Source of the DNA: RGIG464 sp045643185
GTDB lineage: Bacteria; Myxococcota_A; Bradymonadia; UBA4248
Length of the DNA: 23,032 bases
Direction: 5' to 3'
Assembly (NCBI GenBank): GCA_045643185.1
Contig: JAZUKH010000020.1
Location: 1-23,032 of the forward strand
Positions 1 through 8,333 of the stretch are shown piece after piece (position 1 is the stretch's first letter; every line of letters begins with the position of its first letter). Below the pieces are notes generated by a model. The model was not told the DNA's origin and did no database searches. It saw only the letters and a program-made list of their open reading frames with translations. A program made the position numbers and the translations under genes.

Positions 1-1
1 C

Positions 2-406
2 TTACGACGTCTTCTGAAAGGCTTTGACGGCGTTATCATGGGCATCAGCGCCGGATCGATGAATTGTGCAGACATCGTTTATTCCCTGCCCGAAGAACCT
101 GGGGAAGGCGTTGATCCAAACTACAAGCGTTTTCTGCGTGGACTTGGGCTCACCAACATCAACATTTTACCGCACTTTCAAAAGGTTTGTCATGACAGAC
201 TTGATGGATTGCGCCTCTACCGCGACATTGCTGCCGGCGACAGCCACGGTCACAAATTCTACGTTTTTGTTGATGGCAGTTACATGATTCAAGAAAATGG
301 CACTCAGATCATTCGCGGCAAAACGCGTTTGCTGCAAGACGGCCAGTTTTGCCTTATCTGCAAAGACGAAGAAGAGATCGTTCTCGAATGCCCAAGCGAA
401 GAATAG
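2..406 (+). CDS. Peptidase S51-like (class I glutamine amidotransferase fold) protein, 5' end missing
   Basis: The reading frame is open from the window edge, so the gene starts outside and only about the last 134 codons are here. The visible part carries the nucleophile elbow GISAGSMN, whose Ser matches the Gly-x-Ser-Ala-Gly serine of the S51 (peptidase E/cyanophycinase-like) family. A conserved-looking LPHF follows about 40 residues later, and the C-terminal beta-strands are typical of the end of this fold. Family members are cytoplasmic and cleave Asp-X dipeptides or related substrates; the substrate here is unknown. The Met codon at 38 lies inside the conserved core, just before the nucleophile, so it is not a credible start. 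The gene converges on the TonB receptor gene, with a hairpin repeat between them. Confidence 0.72.
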   Translation, partial: LRRLLKGFDGVIMGISAGSMNCADIVYSLPEEPGEGVDPNYKRFLRGLGLTNINILPHFQKVCHDRLDGLRLYRDIAAGDSHGHKFYVFVDGSYMIQENGTQIIRGKTRLLQDGQFCLICKDEEEIVLECPSEE

Positions 407-459
407 CTATATCCCCGTTGACAGCCAATTTGCCAGGACGCAGCAGACCGTAGGTCGAG

Positions 460-515
460 GGGGTAGCGGCGTATTTTTCGTGAGAAAAATAGCCGCGTAG
501 GGGGAGACTTCCCCC
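460..515 (+). repeat. REP-like two-hairpin repeat, copy 1
   Basis: The first hairpin has CGGC (467-470), one bulged G, then TATTTTT (472-478), loop CGTGAG, AAAAATA (485-491) and GCCG (492-495). It is preceded by GTAG (463-466). A second GTAG (497-500) begins the second hairpin, GGGGGA/TCCCCC. The same unit recurs at 9966-10017 (minus strand) and 13502-13591. Here it lies between the converging ends of the S51-like gene and the TonB receptor gene, where it could also act as a two-way terminator. The GTAG foot is the hallmark of REP elements mobilised by RAYT transposases; that link is inference. Confidence 0.75.
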
Positions 516-536
516 GCAAAATATATAAAATTAGAA

Positions 537-2858
537 TTAATTATTTACGGCGTTTTTGAATGGATATTGTAAGGACATCATAATCGAGTAACGAGGCACG
601 GGCACGCTTTGCTTTTCGTAATAATAACGATAGGTCGGCGACTTGGTCATATTCTCCGAAAAAGCGTATGAGCCTTGTAGCATCAAACCAATATCCAGCG
701 GTAAGGCCACCGTGATCTGCGGCTGGAAGATGGCATAAAATGGCGTCTTATATTTTTCGTTCGAAGCGTAATTCGAATCAGTCTCAGGCGTGCCACCGAC
801 AAGGAACATCGCGAGATCGGCCGTCAAATTATCATTCATATAGGTGGCACCAAGTTTAAATCGATGCATGGCATCATCGGGTACGAGCGACTTTTTCCCC
901 TCATTAAACTTACCTAAACTATATAAGAAATTGTAATGCGTATAGAATTCCCAGTTTTTACCAAACGACGCATTATAAGAAAGCTCAAAACCATAGATCT
1001 GAGCGCCATTCTCAGCTTGTTTTGGCATATAACGTCCACTGATACCTTGGGTGGCGTTGGCAAGTTTAGTTTCATACTTGGTAATGATCAGGTTATCCAT
1101 GAACGTAGCAAAGGCGTCCATACGAATCTTCATAAAATATGTCGGCGTAAAGAGAAATGAGAGCTCGATATTATGTAGATTTTCGGGTTCCAGCTTGGGA
1201 TCACCGGCATATTCATAAGTATAGGCGTAAAGTTGATAGAGCGACGGCTCTTTAAATGAATAACCGTATGAAAGACGCATCGTCATCCAGTCGGTCCATT
1301 TTCCGAGAAAAGCGAAACGCCAGGACGGCGCATAATCGGGCTTATAATGGTCGTCAAGATAGACACGATAAGCGTCGAAACGGCCACCGAGCGTCAAAAT
1401 AATGCGATCATTCCACAAACGTTGCTCGTCCTGCAAAAAGATGGACGGCGTCGTGTGCCCAAGCACCTGAGCATTAATACGGTCTGAGGCAATGACGTTG
1501 TTATCCCCGACGAGCAACGAGTTACCATCAACAAAATCGCCTGAATCAATGTGCTGATATTCCATAACGAGGCCGCCGATCAACTGATTCGTTTTTAAAA
1601 TCTGCCAGTTGACCTGAGCTAACGCATACAACTTGTGCTGGAATGCCTTAAAATCAGTGTTTAATCCTTCCGCAGAGTCACCTGTCGAGGAAACGTAGCC
1701 AATGCCATAATCTTTTTGATCATATTCACCAAATCGATATGACAAAATGCCAAGTAATGAAACGTCATCATTAAAAGCCGTCTCATAGATAAAATCATTA
1801 TAAAATTCGCGACGATTAAATCGGTAAGCACCCAAAACACTGACAGGCTTGTCAACAACGCCTTCAAAAAGCTCGGCATCGCCCATATCGTAAGCGACAT
1901 TCGGCACGGTTTCTGACCCATCACCACCAGCGTAAATGTCGGTAAAGCCTAAATTCCATTTAAATTTATTATAATGGAATTTAAAATCGATGTTATACCA
2001 AGATTTATCGGAATTTGAGTCAATATTTTCGTATCGCCAGGCTGTAGGATTTTTTCGGCCATTGGCATTCTGACTGCCTTGATCCATGGCATAATTTGTA
2101 TAAACGTAATCGCCGACGAGTCCAGCGCCTTGTGTCGTGTTGCCAGCGACGTGTGCAAGAACGCCAAGGTCTTTATCTTTGCTATTATAAGCAGCGATCG
2201 CCGAGGCTTTGAAAGTCAAGTTATTCTGCATGGCAACGCGATATTCGCCATATCGGTTGATATCACCGGGTTCCTTCGTAAAAATATTCACGACACCCTG
2301 AAACGCGCCAGAGCCATAGAGTGCAGAGCCCGGACCGAGCACGACTTCGATACGTTTGATCATCTCGACAGGATAGGTCTCGTCGAGCCAAATGCCAGAA
2401 TCACGCACATCGTTCATCGGCACGCCGTTTTGCAACCACAAAATACGCGAGTTATTATCTTCGGTGCCCACGAGACCACGAATCATAACAGACTGAAAAC
2501 CCGACTTGGTCGTGAGTGTCTGCACACCAGGCACGTGACGCAAGATCTCAGCGAGTGTGCGCCAGCCGTGCGCATTGATCTCGCGATCGGTGATGACGTG
2601 GATCGTCGACGGCGCTTCGTTGATGAACTGGCGCTTTTTGGCGGCAGAAAAGACGACGTCACCAGCGTTCAGTTCAAAACTCTGCTGAAGGTAATTCTCG
2701 GTCGCACGTTGGTCTTTGTAATAGGACTCAACGGGATGATCCTCGGTCAACCCGGGCGGACGAAGATCCGGACCGATCTGTGCGAAAGCATTTTCTGACA
2801 TCAAAACCAAAGCGGATGTCAGAGCGAATAATGAAAGGCGAGTCGTGCGTGTTTTCAT
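537..2858 (-). CDS. TonB-dependent outer-membrane receptor
   Basis: This is an outer-membrane beta-barrel transporter taking up a ligand with energy from TonB; the substrate is not recognisable. I place the start at the ATG at 2858, giving 773 residues that begin MKTRTTRLSLFALTSALVLM, a Sec signal peptide ending near AFA-QIG. A GAG lies about 9 bases upstream. In-frame starts at 2864 and 2885 are possible but would put polar residues before the signal peptide. A plug domain follows: EAPSTIHVITDREI, LRHVPGVQT, SVMIRGL, then the RIEVVLGPGSALYGSGAFQGVVNI motif split over two strands. A likely TonB-box region is DVVFSAAKK. The rest alternates in short aromatic-rich strands as expected for a 22-strand barrel, ending near YPF. 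It lies 32 bases after the lipoprotein gene, so the two are probably co-transcribed. Confidence 0.93.
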   Translation of the reverse strand: MKTRTTRLSLFALTSALVLMSENAFAQIGPDLRPPGLTEDHPVESYYKDQRATENYLQQSFELNAGDVVFSAAKKRQFINEAPSTIHVITDREINAHGWRTLAEILRHVPGVQTLTTKSGFQSVMIRGLVGTEDNNSRILWLQNGVPMNDVRDSGIWLDETYPVEMIKRIEVVLGPGSALYGSGAFQGVVNIFTKEPGDINRYGEYRVAMQNNLTFKASAIAAYNSKDKDLGVLAHVAGNTTQGAGLVGDYVYTNYAMDQGSQNANGRKNPTAWRYENIDSNSDKSWYNIDFKFHYNKFKWNLGFTDIYAGGDGSETVPNVAYDMGDAELFEGVVDKPVSVLGAYRFNRREFYNDFIYETAFNDDVSLLGILSYRFGEYDQKDYGIGYVSSTGDSAEGLNTDFKAFQHKLYALAQVNWQILKTNQLIGGLVMEYQHIDSGDFVDGNSLLVGDNNVIASDRINAQVLGHTTPSIFLQDEQRLWNDRIILTLGGRFDAYRVYLDDHYKPDYAPSWRFAFLGKWTDWMTMRLSYGYSFKEPSLYQLYAYTYEYAGDPKLEPENLHNIELSFLFTPTYFMKIRMDAFATFMDNLIITKYETKLANATQGISGRYMPKQAENGAQIYGFELSYNASFGKNWEFYTHYNFLYSLGKFNEGKKSLVPDDAMHRFKLGATYMNDNLTADLAMFLVGGTPETDSNYASNEKYKTPFYAIFQPQITVALPLDIGLMLQGSYAFSENMTKSPTYRYYYEKQSVPVPRYSIMMSLQYPFKNAVNN

Positions 2859-2890
2859 AGTCATTTTCTCGTATTGAACATCCAAAAATA

Positions 2891-5800
2891 TTATTGATTA
2901 TTGGCTTTAAGTGCCGAGACATTCTCTGGACTACAGGTTGAATCAAGCACGTTATGTGCATTTGCCGTTTTGGAGATCCAACGCGTGTCGGCCAGCTCAC
3001 CCGATTCGAAAAGACGATTGTAATTAAGAATGCACGAAAAATCGTCGGGGCTTAAACCATCGACTGTTTTAAATTCACCAACGGAAGCGCATACATCAAT
3101 TTTGTCTTCATCCGGGTTAAATTCAGCCGGTGTGAAATACTGCATGACCAAATTCGTAATATATACATCATCCTGAGTATAAACGCTCGTCGAAGTATAC
3201 GGGGTCAAACGATATTCGTCACCATCGGTCGTCAAAAAGCTGTTAGTCAACACTTTTATGACCGCAGCTGCGTTACCAGCTTCATTCAACTTGATTGCCA
3301 CGGAGCCACTCGATTCTTTTTCATTCACCACTTCGACCGAGCGATAAAGATCAAACGTCATGGTCGCGTTCGCCACAGAACACTCTGTATATTGAGTATT
3401 TTCCTTGCTTGAAATGCAAAGCATCTTGGGATTCGGCGTGACTTTGATCTGCACGATGTCACTCACTTCCGTATCCGCCACGCTGTACGTTCCAAAAGCA
3501 CACGAAGCGCCCTCACGGGTCGAACAGACGACGCCCTTGTTATCCGGTGTCAGAGTGAGGTAGATCGGCTCGATCAACGCGCCGTATTTATCGACGAGCC
3601 ACGCTTCATGAATCACGGCACGATCGGTGTCATGATCGATCTCAAAAGCCACCAAAAGGCGAGAAAGCACCGGGAAACCACCATAATCAAAGTCGCCCGT
3701 CGCCAATCCACGATAAAGCGCCGAATTGATGACATCCATGAGTTGCGGGGCCGTCATTTGAACGACTTCAACCGTATTGGCGAAGGGCGTAGCTGTTTCG
3801 ATCACTGCGTCTGTCAAACGGCCCATGTCCACCTGACGCACGTTGCCGGCATTCATCAAACCTACGTCAGCCGAAACATTCGTCGTCTTTTCGACATAGT
3901 TAAAAATCGCATCCGCGATCATACTGGTTCGATACGTCGACATGGAGCGGTCAAAATTACGGTTCGACGTCACATAGTCGTTAAACTCAAAGAGTGCAGC
4001 CTCGTAGAAACTGCCATCACAAACAGGAAAAACGGAAGCCTGGTAAAGACAAGTCCAGGCTGCAGAAAGCGTCGAAACTTTATCTGGAATATCGATCTCG
4101 CTATCCGACAAACTGTTGAGCGCGCGATAGCACTGCAAATAGTCATCGTAGCCCTCTACCTCGTCAGATTTCAGGCTGGCAAAACTTGAGATCGTCTTGT
4201 CATTTGAGAAATAATCCAAATAGGCGAGGCACTTGTTATTCGTATCGAATTGCTTGATATAGGAATTTTTCTTAAAGAAGGTCGTGCATTCAGCGACGCT
4301 GGGCGCATAAAGATCAAAAGAAGCGCTACCATCTTGATAAGGCACTTTTGCATGATGAGAGATAACAGGAACGATATCAAACGCCGTCGCATCCACTTTG
4401 TATGTTGAAGCATTCGTCTCAGAAACAGGAATATTCTCATCGAGAATGGCCTGAACAGACAACCTCGCCGTATAATTACCAGCCGTTGGCAATTGAATGA
4501 AATAAATACGATGCTGCGTTGCATTCTGAGAATTCAGAACGTCAAGGTGATAACAAGGCAAGGACGGAGAAAGCCGCAACTGACAATACTCAGACTTAGA
4601 ATTATCATCAGAATTCATAAGAATATTGCCATGATTCATGTATTCAATAAACTTATTTTGTTCTGTGGTCTGACTAAGTTCGTCATACGCTCCGCTACGA
4701 CAGAAAGGTAAAGCGCCATAGTCTTTAGGCATAGTACACTTACTGTTATTATATAAAGTCTCATTATAATAAAACGGAATGATGCGTGGTTCACTATATC
4801 CTTCGCCTACAACGGCAACGATGCTATTAAAGATCTCGCTGCGGATCTTGGCAATGAGTTCCAAATATTTATGCTCTATTTCGGGATCGTTCAAATTCAA
4901 CTGACTCGACGTTGCAACATTGAATACTTCCTTCAAACGTTCCGAAGGCACAACAAGCTTACTGGAGCAGTCATCGATATAATCTGAATTCGCGAGGCTG
5001 AAGAGCGCATCAAAAAAATTCGTTAAACTATCATCGATTGTCACCAGGTGCGACGTCAAAACGAAGGCACGCGCGTTTTTGTTATAGGCAGTTTCAAGTG
5101 CCTGCGCAATGACGCAAAATTCGCTGTTGATACTCGTCGTACCGAAACTACCTGCCGTCACAGCACTCATCGTTTCAGAGTCCAACACGCCGACAACAGC
5201 AACACGAAGCGGATTATCCGCTTCGTTTTCGGCGAAAATGTCAAAAAATGCGTAGTCCGTTACCTTACCAAGACGCGCTGCATTATTCAAATTCGCGGCG
5301 ACGTATTGATAATTCGATATTTTAATGGCCTCTTTCAAATATTCGGCCGAGTTATCAAAACTGTGATTACCAAAAGTGTCGACATCCAGGCCAAGCGCAT
5401 TGAGCGTCTGCGTGGCTGGCCAGTCATTAAAGATCATCGACACGCGCTGCGACAGACCAAAGCTGTCACCATCACCCACATGGATCTGCTGATGATCGTT
5501 TTTGAACCCATCCCAGGCCAGGCTTAAGTTATACGCGCCACTCTGCTGATATTGGCATTCATACGCGCTGATACCCGAAATATCGGACTGATGGATCATG
5601 GCCTTCAGCTTCATTTCGGTACCAGCATCAAGGCCATGGACCTGCGTGCACTCAATGTCCACAACGTGATCACCATAGTGGACCGGCTCAAGTGAGATCT
5701 TCTCTAATTGATAATTATTATCCGTTGCCATCAAACTTTCGGGAAGCGGCAACATATAATCTTTTGAGTCTTCATGTAATGTGGGAACGCCATTCTCATC

Positions 5801-6079
5801 CAAGGCAATTTCCCCATTTTCATAATTCAAATCAACCACGTCGGGTCGATAATAATTCGAGTCGTCCATATAAAACATGAACGTCTGCTCAGACGGAAGC
5901 ATCGCTCCGCCCCATTCAGAAATGACGACGACATCAAAGGCATACGACTTCGCTTTTGAAAGGCTGCCATACCCTTCATTCGTCAATTCGATCGGCGCCT
6001 GACAACCCAACGTGGCCATGACTGCGAATGCAAGCCACATAGGAACGAATTTTTTAATGGCATTTTTTCTGTAATTCAT
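2891..6079 (-). CDS. Large lipoprotein with a degenerate 5'-nucleotidase/metallophosphatase fold
   Basis: I start at the ATG at 6079 (1062 residues), which puts a basic n-region and the hydrophobic core FVPMWLAFAVMATLG directly before Cys26, a near-standard lipobox. The starts further upstream add only a short polar leader. The middle matches the UshA/5'-nucleotidase layout: GDGDSFG (about 202), LNALGLDVDTFGNHSFD (about 226-242, cf. GNHEFD), YVAANL, VAVVGVL and TSHL. The C-terminal nucleotide-binding domain follows with NAGNVR (about 743) and a TPFANTVEVVQMT segment. The first DxHG motif and the late GHxH/GHxQ motif are not found (SEWGG and GEGYSE stand near those places), so catalysis is doubtful. 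It may bind ligand for the TonB receptor encoded just downstream; that is inference. It is Cys-rich and acidic. Confidence 0.75.
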   Translation of the reverse strand: MNYRKNAIKKFVPMWLAFAVMATLGCQAPIELTNEGYGSLSKAKSYAFDVVVISEWGGAMLPSEQTFMFYMDDSNYYRPDVVDLNYENGEIALDENGVPTLHEDSKDYMLPLPESLMATDNNYQLEKISLEPVHYGDHVVDIECTQVHGLDAGTEMKLKAMIHQSDISGISAYECQYQQSGAYNLSLAWDGFKNDHQQIHVGDGDSFGLSQRVSMIFNDWPATQTLNALGLDVDTFGNHSFDNSAEYLKEAIKISNYQYVAANLNNAARLGKVTDYAFFDIFAENEADNPLRVAVVGVLDSETMSAVTAGSFGTTSINSEFCVIAQALETAYNKNARAFVLTSHLVTIDDSLTNFFDALFSLANSDYIDDCSSKLVVPSERLKEVFNVATSSQLNLNDPEIEHKYLELIAKIRSEIFNSIVAVVGEGYSEPRIIPFYYNETLYNNSKCTMPKDYGALPFCRSGAYDELSQTTEQNKFIEYMNHGNILMNSDDNSKSEYCQLRLSPSLPCYHLDVLNSQNATQHRIYFIQLPTAGNYTARLSVQAILDENIPVSETNASTYKVDATAFDIVPVISHHAKVPYQDGSASFDLYAPSVAECTTFFKKNSYIKQFDTNNKCLAYLDYFSNDKTISSFASLKSDEVEGYDDYLQCYRALNSLSDSEIDIPDKVSTLSAAWTCLYQASVFPVCDGSFYEAALFEFNDYVTSNRNFDRSMSTYRTSMIADAIFNYVEKTTNVSADVGLMNAGNVRQVDMGRLTDAVIETATPFANTVEVVQMTAPQLMDVINSALYRGLATGDFDYGGFPVLSRLLVAFEIDHDTDRAVIHEAWLVDKYGALIEPIYLTLTPDNKGVVCSTREGASCAFGTYSVADTEVSDIVQIKVTPNPKMLCISSKENTQYTECSVANATMTFDLYRSVEVVNEKESSGSVAIKLNEAGNAAAVIKVLTNSFLTTDGDEYRLTPYTSTSVYTQDDVYITNLVMQYFTPAEFNPDEDKIDVCASVGEFKTVDGLSPDDFSCILNYNRLFESGELADTRWISKTANAHNVLDSTCSPENVSALKANNQ

Positions 6080-6122
6080 TTGGTTACCATACATAAAAAG
6101 AGCAGACAAAAAACTACGCTCT

Positions 6123-6151
6123 ATTTTACGTCACTTTCCAAGGATTAGCAA
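6123..6151 (-). promoter_or_regulatory. Candidate sigma70-type promoter for the lipoprotein/TonB receptor operon
   Basis: Read on the minus strand, TTGCTA (6146-6151) and TAAAAT (6123-6128) are separated by exactly 17 bases. They would start transcription about 35 bases before the ATG at 6079. A second possible -10, TATAAT, lies further upstream at 6235-6240 in a very AT-rich stretch without a clear -35. No operator is evident. Confidence 0.42.
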
Positions 6152-6176
6152 CCATCCACATCGTCCGAAAACACGC

Positions 6177-6206
6177 CGCAGCCCCTTCACTCTGGCAGAG
6201 GCTGCG
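6177..6206 (-). terminator. Weak hairpin downstream of apbE
   Basis: CGCAGCC (6177-6183) pairs with GGCTGCG (6200-6206), with a small inner CTCT/AGAG pairing. On the minus strand it is followed shortly by TGTTTTC, a poor U-tract. It could end the rnf-apbE transcript about 90 bases after the apbE stop codon, or be structure in the leader of the next operon. The rest of 6080-6297 is AT-rich promoter-like DNA with no gene. Confidence 0.3.
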
Positions 6207-6297
6207 ACGCGTTGACTGGCTTATGAATTTATGTATTATAACGTATTATTTTGCTATTTATTAATTATGAACTGATTAAATCAAAACACGCTATGCT

Positions 6298-7314
6298 CTA
6301 GCCCATGACAAAGTTTGGTGACTTGATCTGTCGTCCATCGCGGTCGATAAGCAAACAAGCGACGTGGGGCCGTCTGGCGACGTATGCGAGGGCTTCCTGA
6401 GGCTCCATAACGAACAAAGCCGTCGACAAAATATCAGCCTCGAGCGCGGTCGGTGCGGTCACCGTGACACTGGCAAGCGTCGAGGGACTGTGCCCCGTGC
6501 GCGCATCAATGATGTGATGAAAAACTTTGTCTTCACCAAAATAGATCTCGTAGTTGCCACTGGTCGAGACCGCCCCTTGGTTAAAAGACAAAACACCAGG
6601 ATAATTACCCTGTTTTGACGGGTCCTGAATGGCGATACGCCACTGGTCGCTGTTTTTGGGATGACCGCTCGTGCGGATCTCGCCGCCGGCATTGACCATG
6701 AAATGCTCAACATGGTGCGCAGACAAAATGTTTGCCGCACGATCAGCGATAAAACCAGGTGCGCAACCATCAAACGTCAGCTTCATGCCTTCAGGCACCA
6801 GCAGTTTGCGATCACGGTATTGGAGCTTATCCGCTCCGACATGCTGCACAAGTTCCGCCAATTCTGCCTCGGACACGCTTCTGCCCAATTGGGCACTAGA
6901 CTTGACCGCGTCGAGGATCGGGGCCACGCTGATGTCAAATGCCCCATTCGTGTCGCGATAATACGCGTCACACGTTTCAAACAACGAAGCCAGCGCGTCA
7001 GGAACGAGAAGGCTCTTGTGTTCGGCGTTCAGTTCACAGACGGGCGATTGCTGATCATAGCGCGTCAACAGGTTCTGCATCGTCATGACCTCGTCAAACG
7101 CCGCCTGAACGGCGTCTTCGGTCTCGTAGCGCGACGGACCGACCGCCACAATGTCAACGTGCGTCCCAAGCGCCATACGTGTTTCAGAAACGCGGTATGC
7201 ACCACCAAACAACGCTGTTTCAAGCCGATCCGCATTCGCAATGACCGCGCCAGCCGCAGCGGCACCGCCAGCCAAACCAAGAAATTTCAAAAAAGTTCGT
7301 CTATTCATTGTCAT
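6298..7314 (-). CDS. apbE: FAD:protein FMN transferase, Tat-exported
   Basis: ApbE moves FMN from FAD onto a Thr side chain of exported flavoproteins using Mg2+. Here the clear clients are RnfG and RnfD, encoded upstream in the same operon. The 338-residue protein begins MTMNRRTFLKFLGLAGG, a twin-arginine signal (RRTFLK) with a Gly/Ala-rich core, so export by Tat is predicted. Family motifs in order: ALGTHVDI near residue 49, RYDQQSP, GAFDISVAPIL, FDGCAPGFIADRAA (the usual GGIAKGYAVD site with unusual residues), NAGGEIRTSG, HHIIDARTG, and ALEADILSTALFVM with the metal-binding Asp and Thr. GAGG lies 6 bases before the ATG at 7314, favouring that start over the Met two codons later. It is the last gene of the rnf operon, 101 bases after rnfB. 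Confidence 0.93.
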   Translation of the reverse strand: MTMNRRTFLKFLGLAGGAAAAGAVIANADRLETALFGGAYRVSETRMALGTHVDIVAVGPSRYETEDAVQAAFDEVMTMQNLLTRYDQQSPVCELNAEHKSLLVPDALASLFETCDAYYRDTNGAFDISVAPILDAVKSSAQLGRSVSEAELAELVQHVGADKLQYRDRKLLVPEGMKLTFDGCAPGFIADRAANILSAHHVEHFMVNAGGEIRTSGHPKNSDQWRIAIQDPSKQGNYPGVLSFNQGAVSTSGNYEIYFGEDKVFHHIIDARTGHSPSTLASVTVTAPTALEADILSTALFVMEPQEALAYVARRPHVACLLIDRDGRQIKSPNFVMG

Positions 7315-7415
7315 TGAGTTACCTCATTATCTTATCTCATGCCCATCATGACTGCCCGGCCGTTTCAAACACGGTTCAAAAGCATTTCGTGATGTTCGTC
7401 ATGATCATTTCTTCA

Positions 7416-8321
7416 TTACGCGTTTTCTTTGGCATCTTCGGACTTATCTGCTTCAGAGGCTTTTTTCTTAATGTCCTCGAAGATGTCGAGCTTATGGTGT
7501 TTCGGCGTTGGTCTAAAGATCTTGCGCGCACACTTGGCCACGCAAGCCTGGCCGCAATCGCCTTCAAAACCGAGGCACTTGGCTGCATCAATATGCACTT
7601 TATTGTCAGTGACCGAAACGGCGCCAGCTGGACAGGCTTTTACGCACATCTTGCACCCAATACAGCCGACCTCGCAGACGTCCTTGACTTCTTTGCCAAA
7701 CCCTTTGGACGAGCAAGGCACATAGACCGGCACGTCAGCCGCCATGACTTCGAGCACCTGCTTGGGACAGGCACGCGTACAGGCGCCGCAGCCGACGCAT
7801 TTTGCCGTATTGACGACAGGCATCCCGTCGACGAGCGATATCGCCTTGAATTTACAGGCTTTCACGCAGTCACCCATGCCTATACACGCATATTGGCATT
7901 TGGACGGGCCGCCAAAAGCCAGGTTGGCCGCCGCACACGAGTCAAAACCGATGTAGTAGTGTTTATGCGAAACATGGCCATCCTGACGATCGCAACGCAC
8001 GCGCGCCACCATGTTTTCTGCCTTCACCATCTCTTTGCCGGTGATCCTGGCGACCTTGGCACCCACCGCTTCTTTGCCGGGAAAACAAAGATTGGGCGGC
8101 ACATCCGGGTTTTCAACCACCGCATGGGCATAACCTTCACACCCAGCATAGCCGCAACCACCACATTGTGCCTGGGGCAGCACTTCCATGACTTCTTCGA
8201 TCTTTGGATTGCGCTCAACGGCAAATTTGTGGGCGGCAATGGCGAGTCCAATGCCAAAGAAAATACCGATCGAGCCGAGCAAACAAAGCCCGGTGAGCGC
8301 GATCTGAATCAATTCTTCCAT
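7416..8321 (-). CDS. rnfB: Rnf complex iron-sulfur subunit RnfB
   Basis: RnfB is the membrane-anchored ferredoxin-like subunit on the cytoplasmic face. It takes electrons from reduced ferredoxin and passes them into the complex. The 301-residue protein has an N-terminal transmembrane helix (about 5-30). Next comes the RnfB-specific four-Cys motif QCGGCGYAGC with a fourth Cys at 79 (C53, C56, C61, C79). Further cysteine groups follow for ferredoxin clusters: CIGMGDCVKAC, CVGCGACTRACP and CIGCKMCVKACP. A last Cys-rich stretch (CLGFEGDCGQACVAKC) and a charged tail end the protein. GGAG lies 7 bases before the ATG. It begins 12 bases after the rnfA stop codon. Confidence 0.96.
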   Translation of the reverse strand: MEELIQIALTGLCLLGSIGIFFGIGLAIAAHKFAVERNPKIEEVMEVLPQAQCGGCGYAGCEGYAHAVVENPDVPPNLCFPGKEAVGAKVARITGKEMVKAENMVARVRCDRQDGHVSHKHYYIGFDSCAAANLAFGGPSKCQYACIGMGDCVKACKFKAISLVDGMPVVNTAKCVGCGACTRACPKQVLEVMAADVPVYVPCSSKGFGKEVKDVCEVGCIGCKMCVKACPAGAVSVTDNKVHIDAAKCLGFEGDCGQACVAKCARKIFRPTPKHHKLDIFEDIKKKASEADKSEDAKENA

Positions 8322-8333
8322 ATCTTGCTCCTA

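Noticed and set aside
460..515. Copy 1 as a simple intrinsic terminator only
   Set aside because: A terminator role is possible, but the same unit recurs twice more in different contexts with GTAG feet, so a repeat family explains it better.
2079..2798. Plus-strand open frame of 239 codons opposite the TonB receptor plug
   Set aside because: Antisense to conserved plug motifs, with no recognisable fold or start signal.
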